DNA of 64,000 bases from CAWJLS01 sp963843755. Lineage in GTDB: Bacteria > Acidobacteriota > Thermoanaerobaculia > Multivoradales > DATKCC01. The stretch is from contig CAWJLS010000007.1 in assembly GCA_963843755.1 (NCBI GenBank), forward strand, positions 124,001-188,000. The letters run 5' to 3'. Shown here piece after piece: positions 52,778-62,833 of the stretch. The translations under genes were made by a program, and so were the position numbers. The notes beneath the pieces are model-generated. The model did not search any database. It had not been told where the DNA came from and saw only the letters and a program-made list of their open reading frames with translations. How positions within the stretch are numbered: the stretch's first letter is position 1; every line of letters starts with the position of its first letter.

Positions 52778-55700
52778 CGGTCGTCCTTCGTTCCCCCGTC
52801 ACGGTAGACGAACCGCTGGTAGGCGAGCGAGACCAGCACGAGGGAGAACCCCAGCCCGAGCAGCGAAGCCACCCGGTAGAGATCCTCGAGGTCCGACAGG
52901 TCGAACAGGAACAGCTTGAAGACGGTGATCATCATCAGGCCGAGGCCGAGCCCGCGCAGGCCGCGGTCGGAGCGGGCGAAGCCGAGACCGAGCAGCAGCA
53001 GGGCGTAGAGCGCCCAGGCGATCGACAGGGTCAGGTCGTGGGCCATGGTCGTGGCCCCTCTTCCTGCGAAGCCCGCGAAGGCCGCGAGGCCGGCCAACGC
53101 TGCCGGCGCCGCGCCGAACAGGACGTGGACGGTGCGGGTGACCCAGGAGAAGCCGACCACGATGCCGCCGAGGCCGCAGAGAATCGCCCCCAGCGGTCGC
53201 GCGGCCGGGTAGAGCGCCCGCTCCCGGCCCAGCCGGGCGACCTCGAGCGGCTCGAGCAGCAGCGCCGCGCCGAGCAGCGCCGCCGCCGGCACCAGGTGGG
53301 TGTAGGCGAGCCAGCCGGCGCCGATCCCACCGGATGGGGGCAGCAGCACTACCCGCACGGCCACGACCGCGAGCAGCGCCAGGCCGAACAGCTTGAGACC
53401 GGCGTGGTCCAGGCGCCGCCAGAGGGCGATCACCGCGACCCCTTCGAGGGCCCAGCCGATGGTCACCCACTCCCGGTCGAGCTGGAGCGGGATGGCCAGG
53501 GCGGCGAACCCGAGGGCGACGGCGGCGAACCAGACCAGGCCCCGGAGCCGCCGCGGGTCGTCGGCGCTCCAGAGGGTGCGCACCCGGTAGGTGGCCGCGA
53601 GAGTGACCGCGCCGAGGGCGATCGGCAGGGCGCCGAGGGCCCCGTCCCCCCAGAGCGCTTCCCAGTGGGAGCCGAGCGACAGGAACCAGGCCGGCCCGGC
53701 GAGCGCCGCCGCGTACCAGGCCCAGCGCGCGTCGTCGAGCCGGGGCCGGGCGAGGAACGGCCAGGCGACGAAGAACAGCACGCCGGCGGCCCCGGCGACG
53801 AGGCCGAGGGTGTGGGGAGCGGCGGGAGAACCGGGGGCGCTCGGCCGGTCCATCGCCCAGAGCAGGTGCTCGAACGCGGCCAGCCCCATGGCGAGGAGCA
53901 CCCAGATGCCGGTCGGGCGCTCCAGACGGGTGGCGCCGAGGGTGGTGAGGACGGCCAGGGCCAGCGGGGTGGCGAGGGCGAGCCAGGCGGGCAGCGACGG
54001 CTCGGCGACCTGGACCGTGAAGACGACCAGGGCGCCGAGGGCGAAGAGCTGGGCGGCCCGCAGCGACCAAGCGCGCACCAGTTCCCCACGGCGCAGTGCG
54101 GGCAGGAGCTGGAAGGCGACGGCGGCGAGCAGGACGAGCCCGTAGTAGAGCTCCGGGGCCGGGAGCCCCTGGCCCGGGAGCAGGGGACGGTCGACGTGGG
54201 CCCGGTAGAACAGCGGCAGCGTGGCCCCCAGGGCGAGGGCCGCCCACGCCTGGCGGCGGTATGCGCCGGGCAGGGCGGACTGGCGCACCGACAGGGCGAC
54301 CAGGACGCCCCAACCGACCGCGCGGGCGAGGAGGAAGGGCGCGCCGTCGACCATGCCGTCGAGGATCAGCAGCGCGAGCAGGCCCGAGGCGGCGAAGCCG
54401 GCGCCGCCGAAGCGACGGAGTGGCGACCCGGCGCTGGACGGTTCGGCGGGCTTCGCCGGGGACGGCCCCTGGACGGGGGTCGGGGCCGCATCCCCGCTCG
54501 AGACAGGGTCCGGGTCGCCGGGGCCGATCCGGGCGAGGCGCCGTAGATCGAGCTCGACGAAGACGTGGAAGGCGAGGGCCAGGGCGGCGGCGATGGCGGT
54601 CAGCTCCCAGGCGGTATAGGCCGTCGCCTGCCGGCCGAGGGCCCAGACCGCCACCACGGCGACCGAGGCCACCGCCGCGGCGGTGCCCAGCCAGTCGAGG
54701 TCGTTGCGGGACGAGCCGGGCGTGGCCCAGCGCCTCCGCAGCATCTCGGCGCCGACGCAGAGGATCACCAGCATCGCCGCCACCGGCCAGAGGTGCTCTC
54801 CCAGGTCGGCGCGGAGCGCGAAGTAGAAGGCGAAGGCGAACGGCAGCAGGACCGCCGCCGCCCGGGTGGTGGACCAGAGGGTGCTCGGGGCTTCCTCGAC
54901 CTCACCCGGTTGCGCCCCGGACCCGCCCGCGGACGCGGCGGCCGGCACCGCCCGGAGCAGCGCGAACACGAACAGCGCCGCGAACACCGTCAGGATCACC
55001 AGGGCCAGGGGGAGCTCCGACGGCTTCATCCGGGCGAAGATCCAGACCGCCTCGTAGAACAGGGTCGCCACCAGGCCGAGGGGCGGGATGAGCGGCCAGC
55101 CCTGCTTGCGGCTCAGGAACAGCAGGCCGACGTTGAGCAGCAGCAGGTAGCCGAACAGGCCGAGGGGGTTGTCCTCCCCCGACTGGATCAGGAGCGGGGT
55201 CGCGAAGCCGCCGATCAGCCCGAGCAGCGCCACCACCAGGGAGGCGTGGCGCGAGGCGAGCAGGCCGCAGACGGCCGTGATCAGCACCATCAGGGCGAAG
55301 GCGAACCCGGTCGGGATCAGGCCGTAGAGGGCGCGGGCGGCCCAGACCGCGGCGTAGAGCACCACGATCCCGCCGCCGGCGAGGCCGTTCGAGGTGTCCC
55401 GGTAGCCGCGCGTTCGCAGCACCTCGGCGCCGATCAGGGCGCCCAGCCCGGCCAGCAGGCCGAGGGCGACGCGCACGGTGGGCGAGAGCCAGCCGGCGTC
55501 GATCGAGTAGCGAACGAAGTAGACCCCGGCCAGGGCGACCAGGATGCCGGCCAGGACCGCCGCGCCGCGCACGCCGAGCCAGCGCTCCCACTCGACTCCG
55601 CCGCCGTTCTGTCCACCGGCCGCCGGGCCCGCCGGTGGCTGGTCGAGTGGCGGCCGCGGTGGCTGAGGCGGGGTGGCGGACGGTGGCGCAGGCGGAGCCT

Positions 55701-56130
55701 CCGCGGCCGACGACAGCGTGAGCGCGGCCCCGGGGGCCTCCGTCCGGACCGGCGGCGGAGCCGGCGGCGCGGGCACGGTTCCGGAGGGAAGCTCCGACGC
55801 TGTCGAGGCTGTCGAGGCTGTCGACGGTGGGGGCGAAGGCGGCTGCGGCGGTGCGATCGGCGCCGGGGCCTCGACGACCTCGTCCTCTACGATGAGTCCT
55901 TCATCGGCCGTTTCGTCGGCTTGGCGGGCGATCTCGTCGGCGACGCCCTCAGCCGGGGCCGCTCGTTCGAGCACCCGCACCCGTCGCCGGAGCTGCGCCA
56001 GCTCCGCGCCCAGTTGGTCGGCCCGGGCGGCGGACGCGCGGGCACGGCTCAGGGCGATCAGGCCGACGACGAGCCCGGCGATCGGCACGGCGAGGATTGC
56101 CAGGACGAGCAGCGGGATGAGGAGATCCAT
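52774..56130 (-). CDS. DUF2339 polytopic membrane protein
   Basis: An 1118-aa membrane protein. It begins with a helix (MDLLIPLLVLAILAVPIAGL), a coiled-coil (ADQLGAELAQLRRRVRVLERA) and a long Pro/Ala-rich linker (to about 200), then about 25 hydrophobic helices. The core WERWLGVRGAAVLAGILVAL starts the DUF2339 region. The start at 56130 is set by the helix opening; the frame above it is not coding. Members of this family are predicted membrane proteins of unknown job, paired with DUF3999. Confidence 0.85.
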   Translation of the reverse strand: MDLLIPLLVLAILAVPIAGLVVGLIALSRARASAARADQLGAELAQLRRRVRVLERAAPAEGVADEIARQADETADEGLIVEDEVVEAPAPIAPPQPPSPPPSTASTASTASELPSGTVPAPPAPPPVRTEAPGAALTLSSAAEAPPAPPSATPPQPPRPPLDQPPAGPAAGGQNGGGVEWERWLGVRGAAVLAGILVALAGVYFVRYSIDAGWLSPTVRVALGLLAGLGALIGAEVLRTRGYRDTSNGLAGGGIVVLYAAVWAARALYGLIPTGFAFALMVLITAVCGLLASRHASLVVALLGLIGGFATPLLIQSGEDNPLGLFGYLLLLNVGLLFLSRKQGWPLIPPLGLVATLFYEAVWIFARMKPSELPLALVILTVFAALFVFALLRAVPAAASAGGSGAQPGEVEEAPSTLWSTTRAAAVLLPFAFAFYFALRADLGEHLWPVAAMLVILCVGAEMLRRRWATPGSSRNDLDWLGTAAAVASVAVVAVWALGRQATAYTAWELTAIAAALALAFHVFVELDLRRLARIGPGDPDPVSSGDAAPTPVQGPSPAKPAEPSSAGSPLRRFGGAGFAASGLLALLILDGMVDGAPFLLARAVGWGVLVALSVRQSALPGAYRRQAWAALALGATLPLFYRAHVDRPLLPGQGLPAPELYYGLVLLAAVAFQLLPALRRGELVRAWSLRAAQLFALGALVVFTVQVAEPSLPAWLALATPLALAVLTTLGATRLERPTGIWVLLAMGLAAFEHLLWAMDRPSAPGSPAAPHTLGLVAGAAGVLFFVAWPFLARPRLDDARWAWYAAALAGPAWFLSLGSHWEALWGDGALGALPIALGAVTLAATYRVRTLWSADDPRRLRGLVWFAAVALGFAALAIPLQLDREWVTIGWALEGVAVIALWRRLDHAGLKLFGLALLAVVAVRVVLLPPSGGIGAGWLAYTHLVPAAALLGAALLLEPLEVARLGRERALYPAARPLGAILCGLGGIVVGFSWVTRTVHVLFGAAPAALAGLAAFAGFAGRGATTMAHDLTLSIAWALYALLLLGLGFARSDRGLRGLGLGLMMITVFKLFLFDLSDLEDLYRVASLLGLGFSLVLVSLAYQRFVYRDGGTKDDR

Positions 56131-56234
56131 GGGGTCGGGTCCACCGGCTCCGTGTAATGGTTGGCGGCGGAGAGCGTACCAGGAAAGCAACGCGGGCCTG
56201 AGAAGATTAAGATCGACCTGGAGGGATCGACTTC

Positions 56235-57611
56235 ATGCACCATTCTTCGACCGTGCGCCGCGTGGCGATCGTGGCGCTCCTGCTTCTGGCCCAGGGCCTC
56301 GTCGGTGGCTGCACCACCAGCCGGCTGCCGCCGGTGTCGGCCGCCGGATCGCGATTCCAGCCGCTGCCCGACGAGGTCGACCTCTGGGCCCGGTCGCGGG
56401 CCGAAGAGGAGAAGCTCCTCGGGGACGTCACGGTCTACGACGATCCGGTGCTGGTCGACTACCTGGAGCGGGTGGTCGACCGCCTGAACCCGCCGGCCAT
56501 GGCCGCCAACCCGGCGATCCACTACCGGGTCACCGTGATCGAGGACCCGAGCCTCAACGCGTTCGCCTACCCCCACGGATCGATCTTCATCCACAGCGGG
56601 CTGCTGGCGCGGATGGAGAGCGAGGACGAGCTGGCGACCGTCTTCGGTCACGAGATGAGCCACGTGGAGGGGCGCCACATGCTCCGCTTCCAGCGCGCGG
56701 CGAGGAACCGCCAGATCGGGTTGACGGTGGCCGCGGTGACCGCGTCGGTGATCCTGGCCGGCGACGAGGCGGACGCCTACGACCACGGGCACTGGCACCA
56801 TGCCGCGCACATCCGGCTGCTGTCGGACCTGTTGTTCGGCGTCGGTCTTCCGCTGGCGGTGTTGGCGGCGGTCAACGGCTACGGCCGGGACCTGGAGCAC
56901 GAGGCCGACGTGGGGGGCTTCGCCAAGCTGGCCGCCGCCGGCTACGACCCCCAGGCGGCGCCGGGGGTCTACGAGGCGCTGCTGGCGGACCACGGAGCGG
57001 GGCCGTCCCAGGCCCAGGCGTTCTTCTTCGGCAGCCACCCGAAGCTGGTCAACCGGCTGGAGAACGCCGAGACCTGGGCGGCGGCACAGCCGGAGCCCGG
57101 GCCCGAGGAGCCGCGGCCGGCGGGGGTCGCGACCCCGGAGGAGTTCGCCCGCCTCCTGCGGCCGGTGGTCCGGCTCGACGCCGGCATGAACCTGGACATG
57201 GGGCGCCTGGCACTCGCCGAAGACGAGGTCGAGCGGCTGCTCGTCCCGACCGCGGGTGCCGCGCCGGCCGACCCGGAGGTCCAACTGCTCCTGGGCCGCC
57301 TGCGCCGGGCCGAAGCCGAGGTCCAGGGGCCGGCGGCCCCGGACGACGCGACCCGCGAGCTGCTCGAGCAGGAGGCCGAGGACGCCCTTCACGAGGCCGT
57401 CCGCCTCGACCCCCAGCTCCCAGAGCCCCACCGCGAGCTCGCCCTCCTGTACTACGGCCGCGGCGACGACCCGTCGGCCTGCCGCGAGCTCCGCCACTAC
57501 CTCGACGCCGCTCCCGACGCCGAAGACGCCCAGGCGATCAGCGACCAGCTCTACGGCCTCGAGCAGAGCGGCGCCTGCCGCCCCAGGCGCCCCCTCGCTC
57601 CGCCTCCGTGA
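56235..57611 (+). CDS. M48 family metalloprotease lipoprotein with TPR tail (BepA-like)
   Basis: A 458-aa periplasmic protease. The lipoprotein signal ends at Cys26 (GLVGGC). The M48 zinc motif is FGHEMSHVEGRH (His139, Glu140, His143) with a third ligand in EHEADVGGF near residue 220. The C-terminal third (about 330-458) contains helical tetratricopeptide-like repeats (LLGRLRRAEAEVQ, EALHEAVRLDPQLPEPHRELALLYYG read in pieces). BepA/YfgC-type proteases control outer-membrane protein quality. The gene starts 105 bases from the divergent DUF2339 gene. Confidence 0.9.
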   Translation: MHHSSTVRRVAIVALLLLAQGLVGGCTTSRLPPVSAAGSRFQPLPDEVDLWARSRAEEEKLLGDVTVYDDPVLVDYLERVVDRLNPPAMAANPAIHYRVTVIEDPSLNAFAYPHGSIFIHSGLLARMESEDELATVFGHEMSHVEGRHMLRFQRAARNRQIGLTVAAVTASVILAGDEADAYDHGHWHHAAHIRLLSDLLFGVGLPLAVLAAVNGYGRDLEHEADVGGFAKLAAAGYDPQAAPGVYEALLADHGAGPSQAQAFFFGSHPKLVNRLENAETWAAAQPEPGPEEPRPAGVATPEEFARLLRPVVRLDAGMNLDMGRLALAEDEVERLLVPTAGAAPADPEVQLLLGRLRRAEAEVQGPAAPDDATRELLEQEAEDALHEAVRLDPQLPEPHRELALLYYGRGDDPSACRELRHYLDAAPDAEDAQAISDQLYGLEQSGACRPRRPLAPPP

Positions 57612-57617
57612 CGGAGG
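57603..57617. terminator. Hairpin at the stop of the M48 gene
   Basis: CCTCCG and CGGAGG flank the TGA stop with a three-base loop. It may help end transcription between convergent genes; there is no T-run, so the call is weak. Confidence 0.35.
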
Positions 57618-57644
57618 AGGGGGGAAGGGGGGAAGAGGGCGCCG

Positions 57645-58799
57645 TCAGGAGTGCGTCCTGTGGAACCGCCAGACGGCCAGGCTCAGCAGCACCGTGCCGA
57701 TCGCCACCAGGGCGAGCAGCGGCTGGGCCAGGGCGGTGACGCCGGCGCCTTTGAGGAACACCCCGCGGACCACTTCCAGGTAGTGCCGTAGCGGGTTGAT
57801 CACGGTCAGCCAGCGGAAGACTTCGGGCATGGAGCTGACGGGGAAGAGGAAGCCCGAGAGCAGGATGGTCGGCATGAACAGCAGGAAGGTGGTGAGGAAG
57901 GCCTCCTGCTGGGTGGCGGAGATAGTCGAGATCAGCAGGCCCAGGCCGAGGCCCGAGACCAGGAACAGGACGGTGGCCAGCAGTAGCACCGGCAGGGCGC
58001 CGCGGAAGGGCACATGGAACCAGGCCAGGGCGATAGTCGTCACCAGGCTCATGTCGACCAGCCCGATCAGGGCGAACGGCACCATCTTGCCGATCATCAG
58101 CTCGGCCGGCCCGAGGGGGGAGACCATGAGCTGCTCGAGGGTGCCGATCTCGCGCTCGCGGACGACGGCCAGGGCGGTGAGCAGGAGCGAGACCAGCAGG
58201 ATGAGCGTGCCGACCACGGCCGGCACGTTGTAGTTGCGGCTCGCCAGGTCCGGGTTGTACCAGGCGCGCTCTTCGAGGTCGATCGGCGGCTGGAACCCGG
58301 AGTGCACGCTGCCGGCGAGCAGGGCGATCGACCGGTCGGCGACGATGCGCTCGGCATAGCCCAGGGCGGTCTGGGCGACGTTCGAGTTGGTGCCGTCGAC
58401 CAGGATCTGGATGCGCGCCGGGGCGCTGCCCGCCCCCTCCTTGCTGGCCCGGGCCAGGTCGTCGGCGAAGCCGGGCGGGATGACGATGCCGAGATCCGCG
58501 TCGCCGTGGTCGAGGGCGCGGACCAGGTCCCGGGGATCGTCGGAGCGGTCCGCGATGCGGAAGGTGCCGGGGCCGGTGAAGGCGTCGACCAGCTCGCGCG
58601 AGGCCTGGGTGTGGTCCTGGTCGACCAAGAAGGTCGGCGTGTTGCGTACGTCGGTCGAGACGGCGTAGCCGAAAACCATGAGCTGGATCATCGGCGCGAT
58701 GAAGATCACCCGCCAGAGCCGCGGGTCGCGCCGGATCTGCAGGAACTCCTTGCGCACGATGCCGAAGATGCGTTCGGCGGAGCGGGAGAACCGGCTCAT
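57645..58799 (-). CDS. ABC-2 type permease (YbhR-like)
   Basis: A 384-aa ABC-2 membrane subunit. An N-terminal helix (RVIFIAPMIQLMVFGYAVS) is followed by a large extracytoplasmic domain (about 50-180), then five helices (from YNVPAVVGTLILLVSLLLTA to LLALVAIGTVLLSLAVW). The conserved REREIGTLEQLMVSPLGPAELMIGK segment marks YbhR/YbhS-type transporters. It starts with an ATGA overlap to the upstream permease at 58796 and is the last gene of the exporter operon. The pair probably forms a heterodimeric channel with the two ATPases. Confidence 0.9.
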   Translation of the reverse strand: MSRFSRSAERIFGIVRKEFLQIRRDPRLWRVIFIAPMIQLMVFGYAVSTDVRNTPTFLVDQDHTQASRELVDAFTGPGTFRIADRSDDPRDLVRALDHGDADLGIVIPPGFADDLARASKEGAGSAPARIQILVDGTNSNVAQTALGYAERIVADRSIALLAGSVHSGFQPPIDLEERAWYNPDLASRNYNVPAVVGTLILLVSLLLTALAVVREREIGTLEQLMVSPLGPAELMIGKMVPFALIGLVDMSLVTTIALAWFHVPFRGALPVLLLATVLFLVSGLGLGLLISTISATQQEAFLTTFLLFMPTILLSGFLFPVSSMPEVFRWLTVINPLRHYLEVVRGVFLKGAGVTALAQPLLALVAIGTVLLSLAVWRFHRTHS

Positions 58800-59922
58800 C
58801 GCAGCTCCTTCTTGAAGCTCGCCACCGCCGCCGTCAGGCCGACGAGGGCGTAGATCACCATCAACAGCCCCTGGACGTGGAGCACCGGGATGCCCACGCC
58901 TTTCAAGAAGATGCCGCGGGTGACGACGACGAAGTAGCGCGCCGGGATGAGGTAGGTGAACAGGCGCAGCGCCCGCGGCATGACCTCGATGGCGAACATG
59001 AAGCCCGACAGCAGGAACGCCGGCAGGAAGGTCGTGATCATGGCGAGCTGGGTCGCCAGGAGCTGGGAGCGGGCGCGCGCCGAGATGAACATCCCCAGCC
59101 CGAGGGAGCCGAGCAGGAAGAAGAACGACAGCACCATGAGCAGGAGCGGGTTGCCGCGGAACGGCACGTCGAAGAGCGCCACGCCGAGCACCGAGGTCGA
59201 GGCCACGTCGATCATGCCGATGGCGAGGTAGGGGAGGAGCTTGCCGATCACCACCTCGACCCGGCTGACCGGGGTCGAGGCGAGCTGCTCCATGGTGCCC
59301 CGCTCCCACTCGCGGGCGATGGTCAGCGACGTCAGCATGGCCGCGATGATCATCATGATCACCGCCACCAGGCCGGGGACGATCATGTTGCGGCTTTCGA
59401 GCTCCTCGTTGTACCAGACGCGCGAGTCGGCGTGGAGCGGCGGCCGGACCACCAGGTCCTCCAGGATCGCCCGTTCGGCGAAGCTGCGGACGACGCCGCG
59501 GGCGTAGTTGAGGATCACCGTGGCGGTGTTGGCGTCGGAGCCGTCGATCACCGCCTGGACCGGCGCCGGCGCCCCGCCGCCGCGCTCGGCCGTGGCGACC
59601 CGGTCGGAGAAGTCGGGCGGGATCACCAGGACGATCTGGGCGTCGCCGCGCTCGAGCAGGGGGCGGATCTGGGACTCGCTGTCGAGCGTCCGGTCGATCT
59701 GGAAGTAGCCGGTCGCCCGGAAGGCGTCGATCAGCTTGCGGCTGAGCTGGGAGCCGTCCCGGTCGAGCACCGCGGTCCGGATGTTGGTGATGTCCCAGGA
59801 GATGGCGTAGCCGAACAGGATCACCAGCACCAGGGGCAGGATGAAGGCGAGGATCAGGCTGCGCGGATCGCGGCGGAGCTGGATGACCTCTTTCCTGGCG
59901 ACGGCCAGCAGGCGTTGCAGGC

Positions 59923-59926
<4 letters not shown>
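58796..59926 (-). CDS. ABC-2 type permease (YbhS-like)
   Basis: A 376-aa partner of the permease at 57645, with the same layout: N-terminal helix (LILAFILPLVLVILFGYAI), an extracytoplasmic domain with VVRSFAERAIL, and five C-terminal helices (from MIVPGLVAVIMMIIAAMLTS). The sequence WERGTMEQLASTPVSRVEVVIGK matches its partner. ATGA overlaps link it to both neighbours. Putative drug or lipid-like exporter subunit; the substrate is unknown. Confidence 0.9.
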
Positions 59927-60854
<928 letters not shown>

Positions 60855-60858
<4 letters not shown>

Positions 60859-61796
60859 CGTTCCTCCTCCGCGGCGGCGATCTGCTCGATGAAGACGTCC
60901 TCGAGGCTCGGGGCGATCTGCTCGAAGTCGTCGAAGCCGATGCCGGCCTCCCGGAGCGCCCGCTCGATCGGCCCCCGGGCCGAGGCGGCGTCGTCGACCG
61001 TCACGTGGAGGTGGTTGCCGAAGACCGCCGCCCGCCGCACCAGCCCGGGCGGGTCGAGGGACTCGATGCGCGCGCGGGCGTCGCGCGGCCGGTCGACCCG
61101 AGCCTCCAGGATCTCGCCGTCGAAGCCCTCGCGGAGCGCCACCGGGGTGTCGAGCGCCCGGGCGCGGCCGGCGTGGAGCAGGGCCAGGCGGTCGAAGCGC
61201 TCCGCCTCGTCCATGTAGGCGGTCGAGACCACCGCGGTCATCCCCTGGGCGACCATCTCGTGGACGATCAGCCAGAGCTCGCGGCGCGACACCGGGTCGA
61301 CGCCGAAGGTGGGCTCGTCGAGCAGCAGCAGGTCCGGCTGGTGGATCAGGGCGCAGGAGAGGCCGAGCTTCTGCTTCATGCCGCCGGAGAGCGCCCCGGC
61401 CAGCCGGTCCCGGAACGGCGCCAGGCCCGAGAACCGGAACAGCCGCTCCAGGCGCGCGCCGCGGTCCCGTTTCGGCACCCGGAAGAGGTCGGCGTAGAAC
61501 TGGAGGTTCTCGAGCACGGTGAGGTCGGTGTAGAGGCCGAAGCGCTGGGACATGTACGCGATCCGGTGCTTGACCCGCTCCGGGTGCCGGGCGACCGAGA
61601 CGCCGTCGATCGCGGCGTCGCCGTCGCTGGGCGCCAGGACGCCGGCGAGCATCCGGAGCGTCGTCGTCTTGCCGGCGCCGTCCGGGCCGACCAGCCCGAA
61701 CAGCTCGCCCCGTTCGACCTCGAAGTCGAGGCCGTCGACCGCCGCCAGGTCACCGAAGCGGCGGGTCAGCCGGTCGAGAGTGATCATCGCGCTCAT
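60855..61796 (-). CDS. ABC transporter ATPase (exporter, first)
   Basis: A 313-aa ATP-binding subunit with Walker A GPDGAGKTT, a canonical signature ALSGGMKQKLGLSCALIHQP, Walker B LLLDEPTFGVD and STAYMDEAERF as the H-loop region (the usual His is replaced by Ala-Tyr). With the second ATPase it makes the asymmetric nucleotide-binding pair of a YbhFSR-like exporter. An alternative Met at 61787 opens MITLDRLTRR. ATGA overlaps join it to the HlyD gene upstream and the second ATPase downstream. Confidence 0.92.
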
Positions 61797-62833
61797 CGCG
61801 CCGACCCGGCCCCCTCCGCGGTCGTGTCGGATGGGCCCGAGGCGCCGTCGATCTCCACGTCGACCGGCATGCCCGGCTTGAGCTCGAAGTCGTCGTCGCC
61901 GCTCACCTTCACCTTGACCGCGTAGACCAGGCGGACCCGCTCCTCCTTGGTCTGGACGTTCTTGGGCGTGAACTCGGCCTCGTCGGCGATGTAGAAGATC
62001 CGCCCCAGGTAGCGCTTGTCCCGATAGGTGTCGGAGAGGATCGTCGCCCCGTCGCCCAGGTGGACGGCGCCGAGCCGGTTCTCCGGGATGTAGATCCGCA
62101 CCCAGCGGTCCTGGGGGTTCTGGAGGGTGACGACCGGTGCGCCGACGCCGGCGATCTCCCCCGGCTCTTTGTGGCGCACCGTCACCCGGCCGGCGAACGG
62201 GGCGGTCAGGGTCGTCTTGCGCAGGCGGGCGTCGATCGCCTCGCGGGCCGCTTGCGCCTCGCCGAGGACCGCGCGCTGGGCCTCGATCTGCTCCTTGCGC
62301 GGGCCTTCGCGCAGGAGGGCGAGCTGCTCCTTGGCCTGGTCGACCCGGCTCGACGCCACCTCGGCGGCGGTCTTCGCGCGGTCGTAGGACTCCTGGCCGA
62401 CGGCGCCGCCACGGAACAGGCGCTCGGTGCGGTCGAGGTCGCGCTTGCGCTCGGCCAGGGTCTCCTGGGCCGCGGAGACCTCGGACCGGGCCTTGGAGAT
62501 CTCCTGGTGCCGGCTGCCGGTCTCGAGCTCGCGCAGGCGGGCCTCGGCGGCGGCGATGCGGGCTTCGGCCTGGGCGCGCTGGGCCACGAGCTCGTCCGTG
62601 CCCAGGCGGGCGATCTCGTCACCGGCCTCGACCGTGTCGCCCTCGTGGACGGCGATCGACTCGATGGTGCCGGGGATCTCGAAGCCGATGAGGGCGTCGG
62701 TGGCCTCGACCGTGCCGGACGCCGCGAGCGGGCCGCCGGCCTCATCGGTACGGAAGACGAAGGCCCAGACGAGGACGGCGGCGACGACGGCGAGGAGGAG
62801 GATCGGCAGGACGATCTTCTTGGGGGAGCTCAT
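61793..62833 (-). CDS. HlyD-family membrane fusion protein (YbhG-like)
   Basis: A 346-aa periplasmic adaptor. An N-terminal anchor (IVLPILLLAVVAAVLVWAF) is followed by a biotinyl-lipoyl half (SIAVHEGDTVEAGDEIARLG), a long coiled-coil (about 75-205, rich in Ala, Glu, Arg and Gln), the second lipoyl half (TTLTAPFAGRVTVRHKEPGE) and a C-terminal beta barrel. It joins the inner-membrane ABC transporter to a TolC channel. ATGA overlaps link it to the TolC gene before it and to the ATPase after it. Confidence 0.93.
   Translation of the reverse strand: MSSPKKIVLPILLLAVVAAVLVWAFVFRTDEAGGPLAASGTVEATDALIGFEIPGTIESIAVHEGDTVEAGDEIARLGTDELVAQRAQAEARIAAAEARLRELETGSRHQEISKARSEVSAAQETLAERKRDLDRTERLFRGGAVGQESYDRAKTAAEVASSRVDQAKEQLALLREGPRKEQIEAQRAVLGEAQAAREAIDARLRKTTLTAPFAGRVTVRHKEPGEIAGVGAPVVTLQNPQDRWVRIYIPENRLGAVHLGDGATILSDTYRDKRYLGRIFYIADEAEFTPKNVQTKEERVRLVYAVKVKVSGDDDFELKPGMPVDVEIDGASGPSDTTAEGAGSAR

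Noticed and set aside
53038..54546. Long plus-strand frame opposite DUF2339
   Set aside because: Gly/Glu/Arg-rich shadow of a hydrophobic membrane protein; no start signals or motifs.
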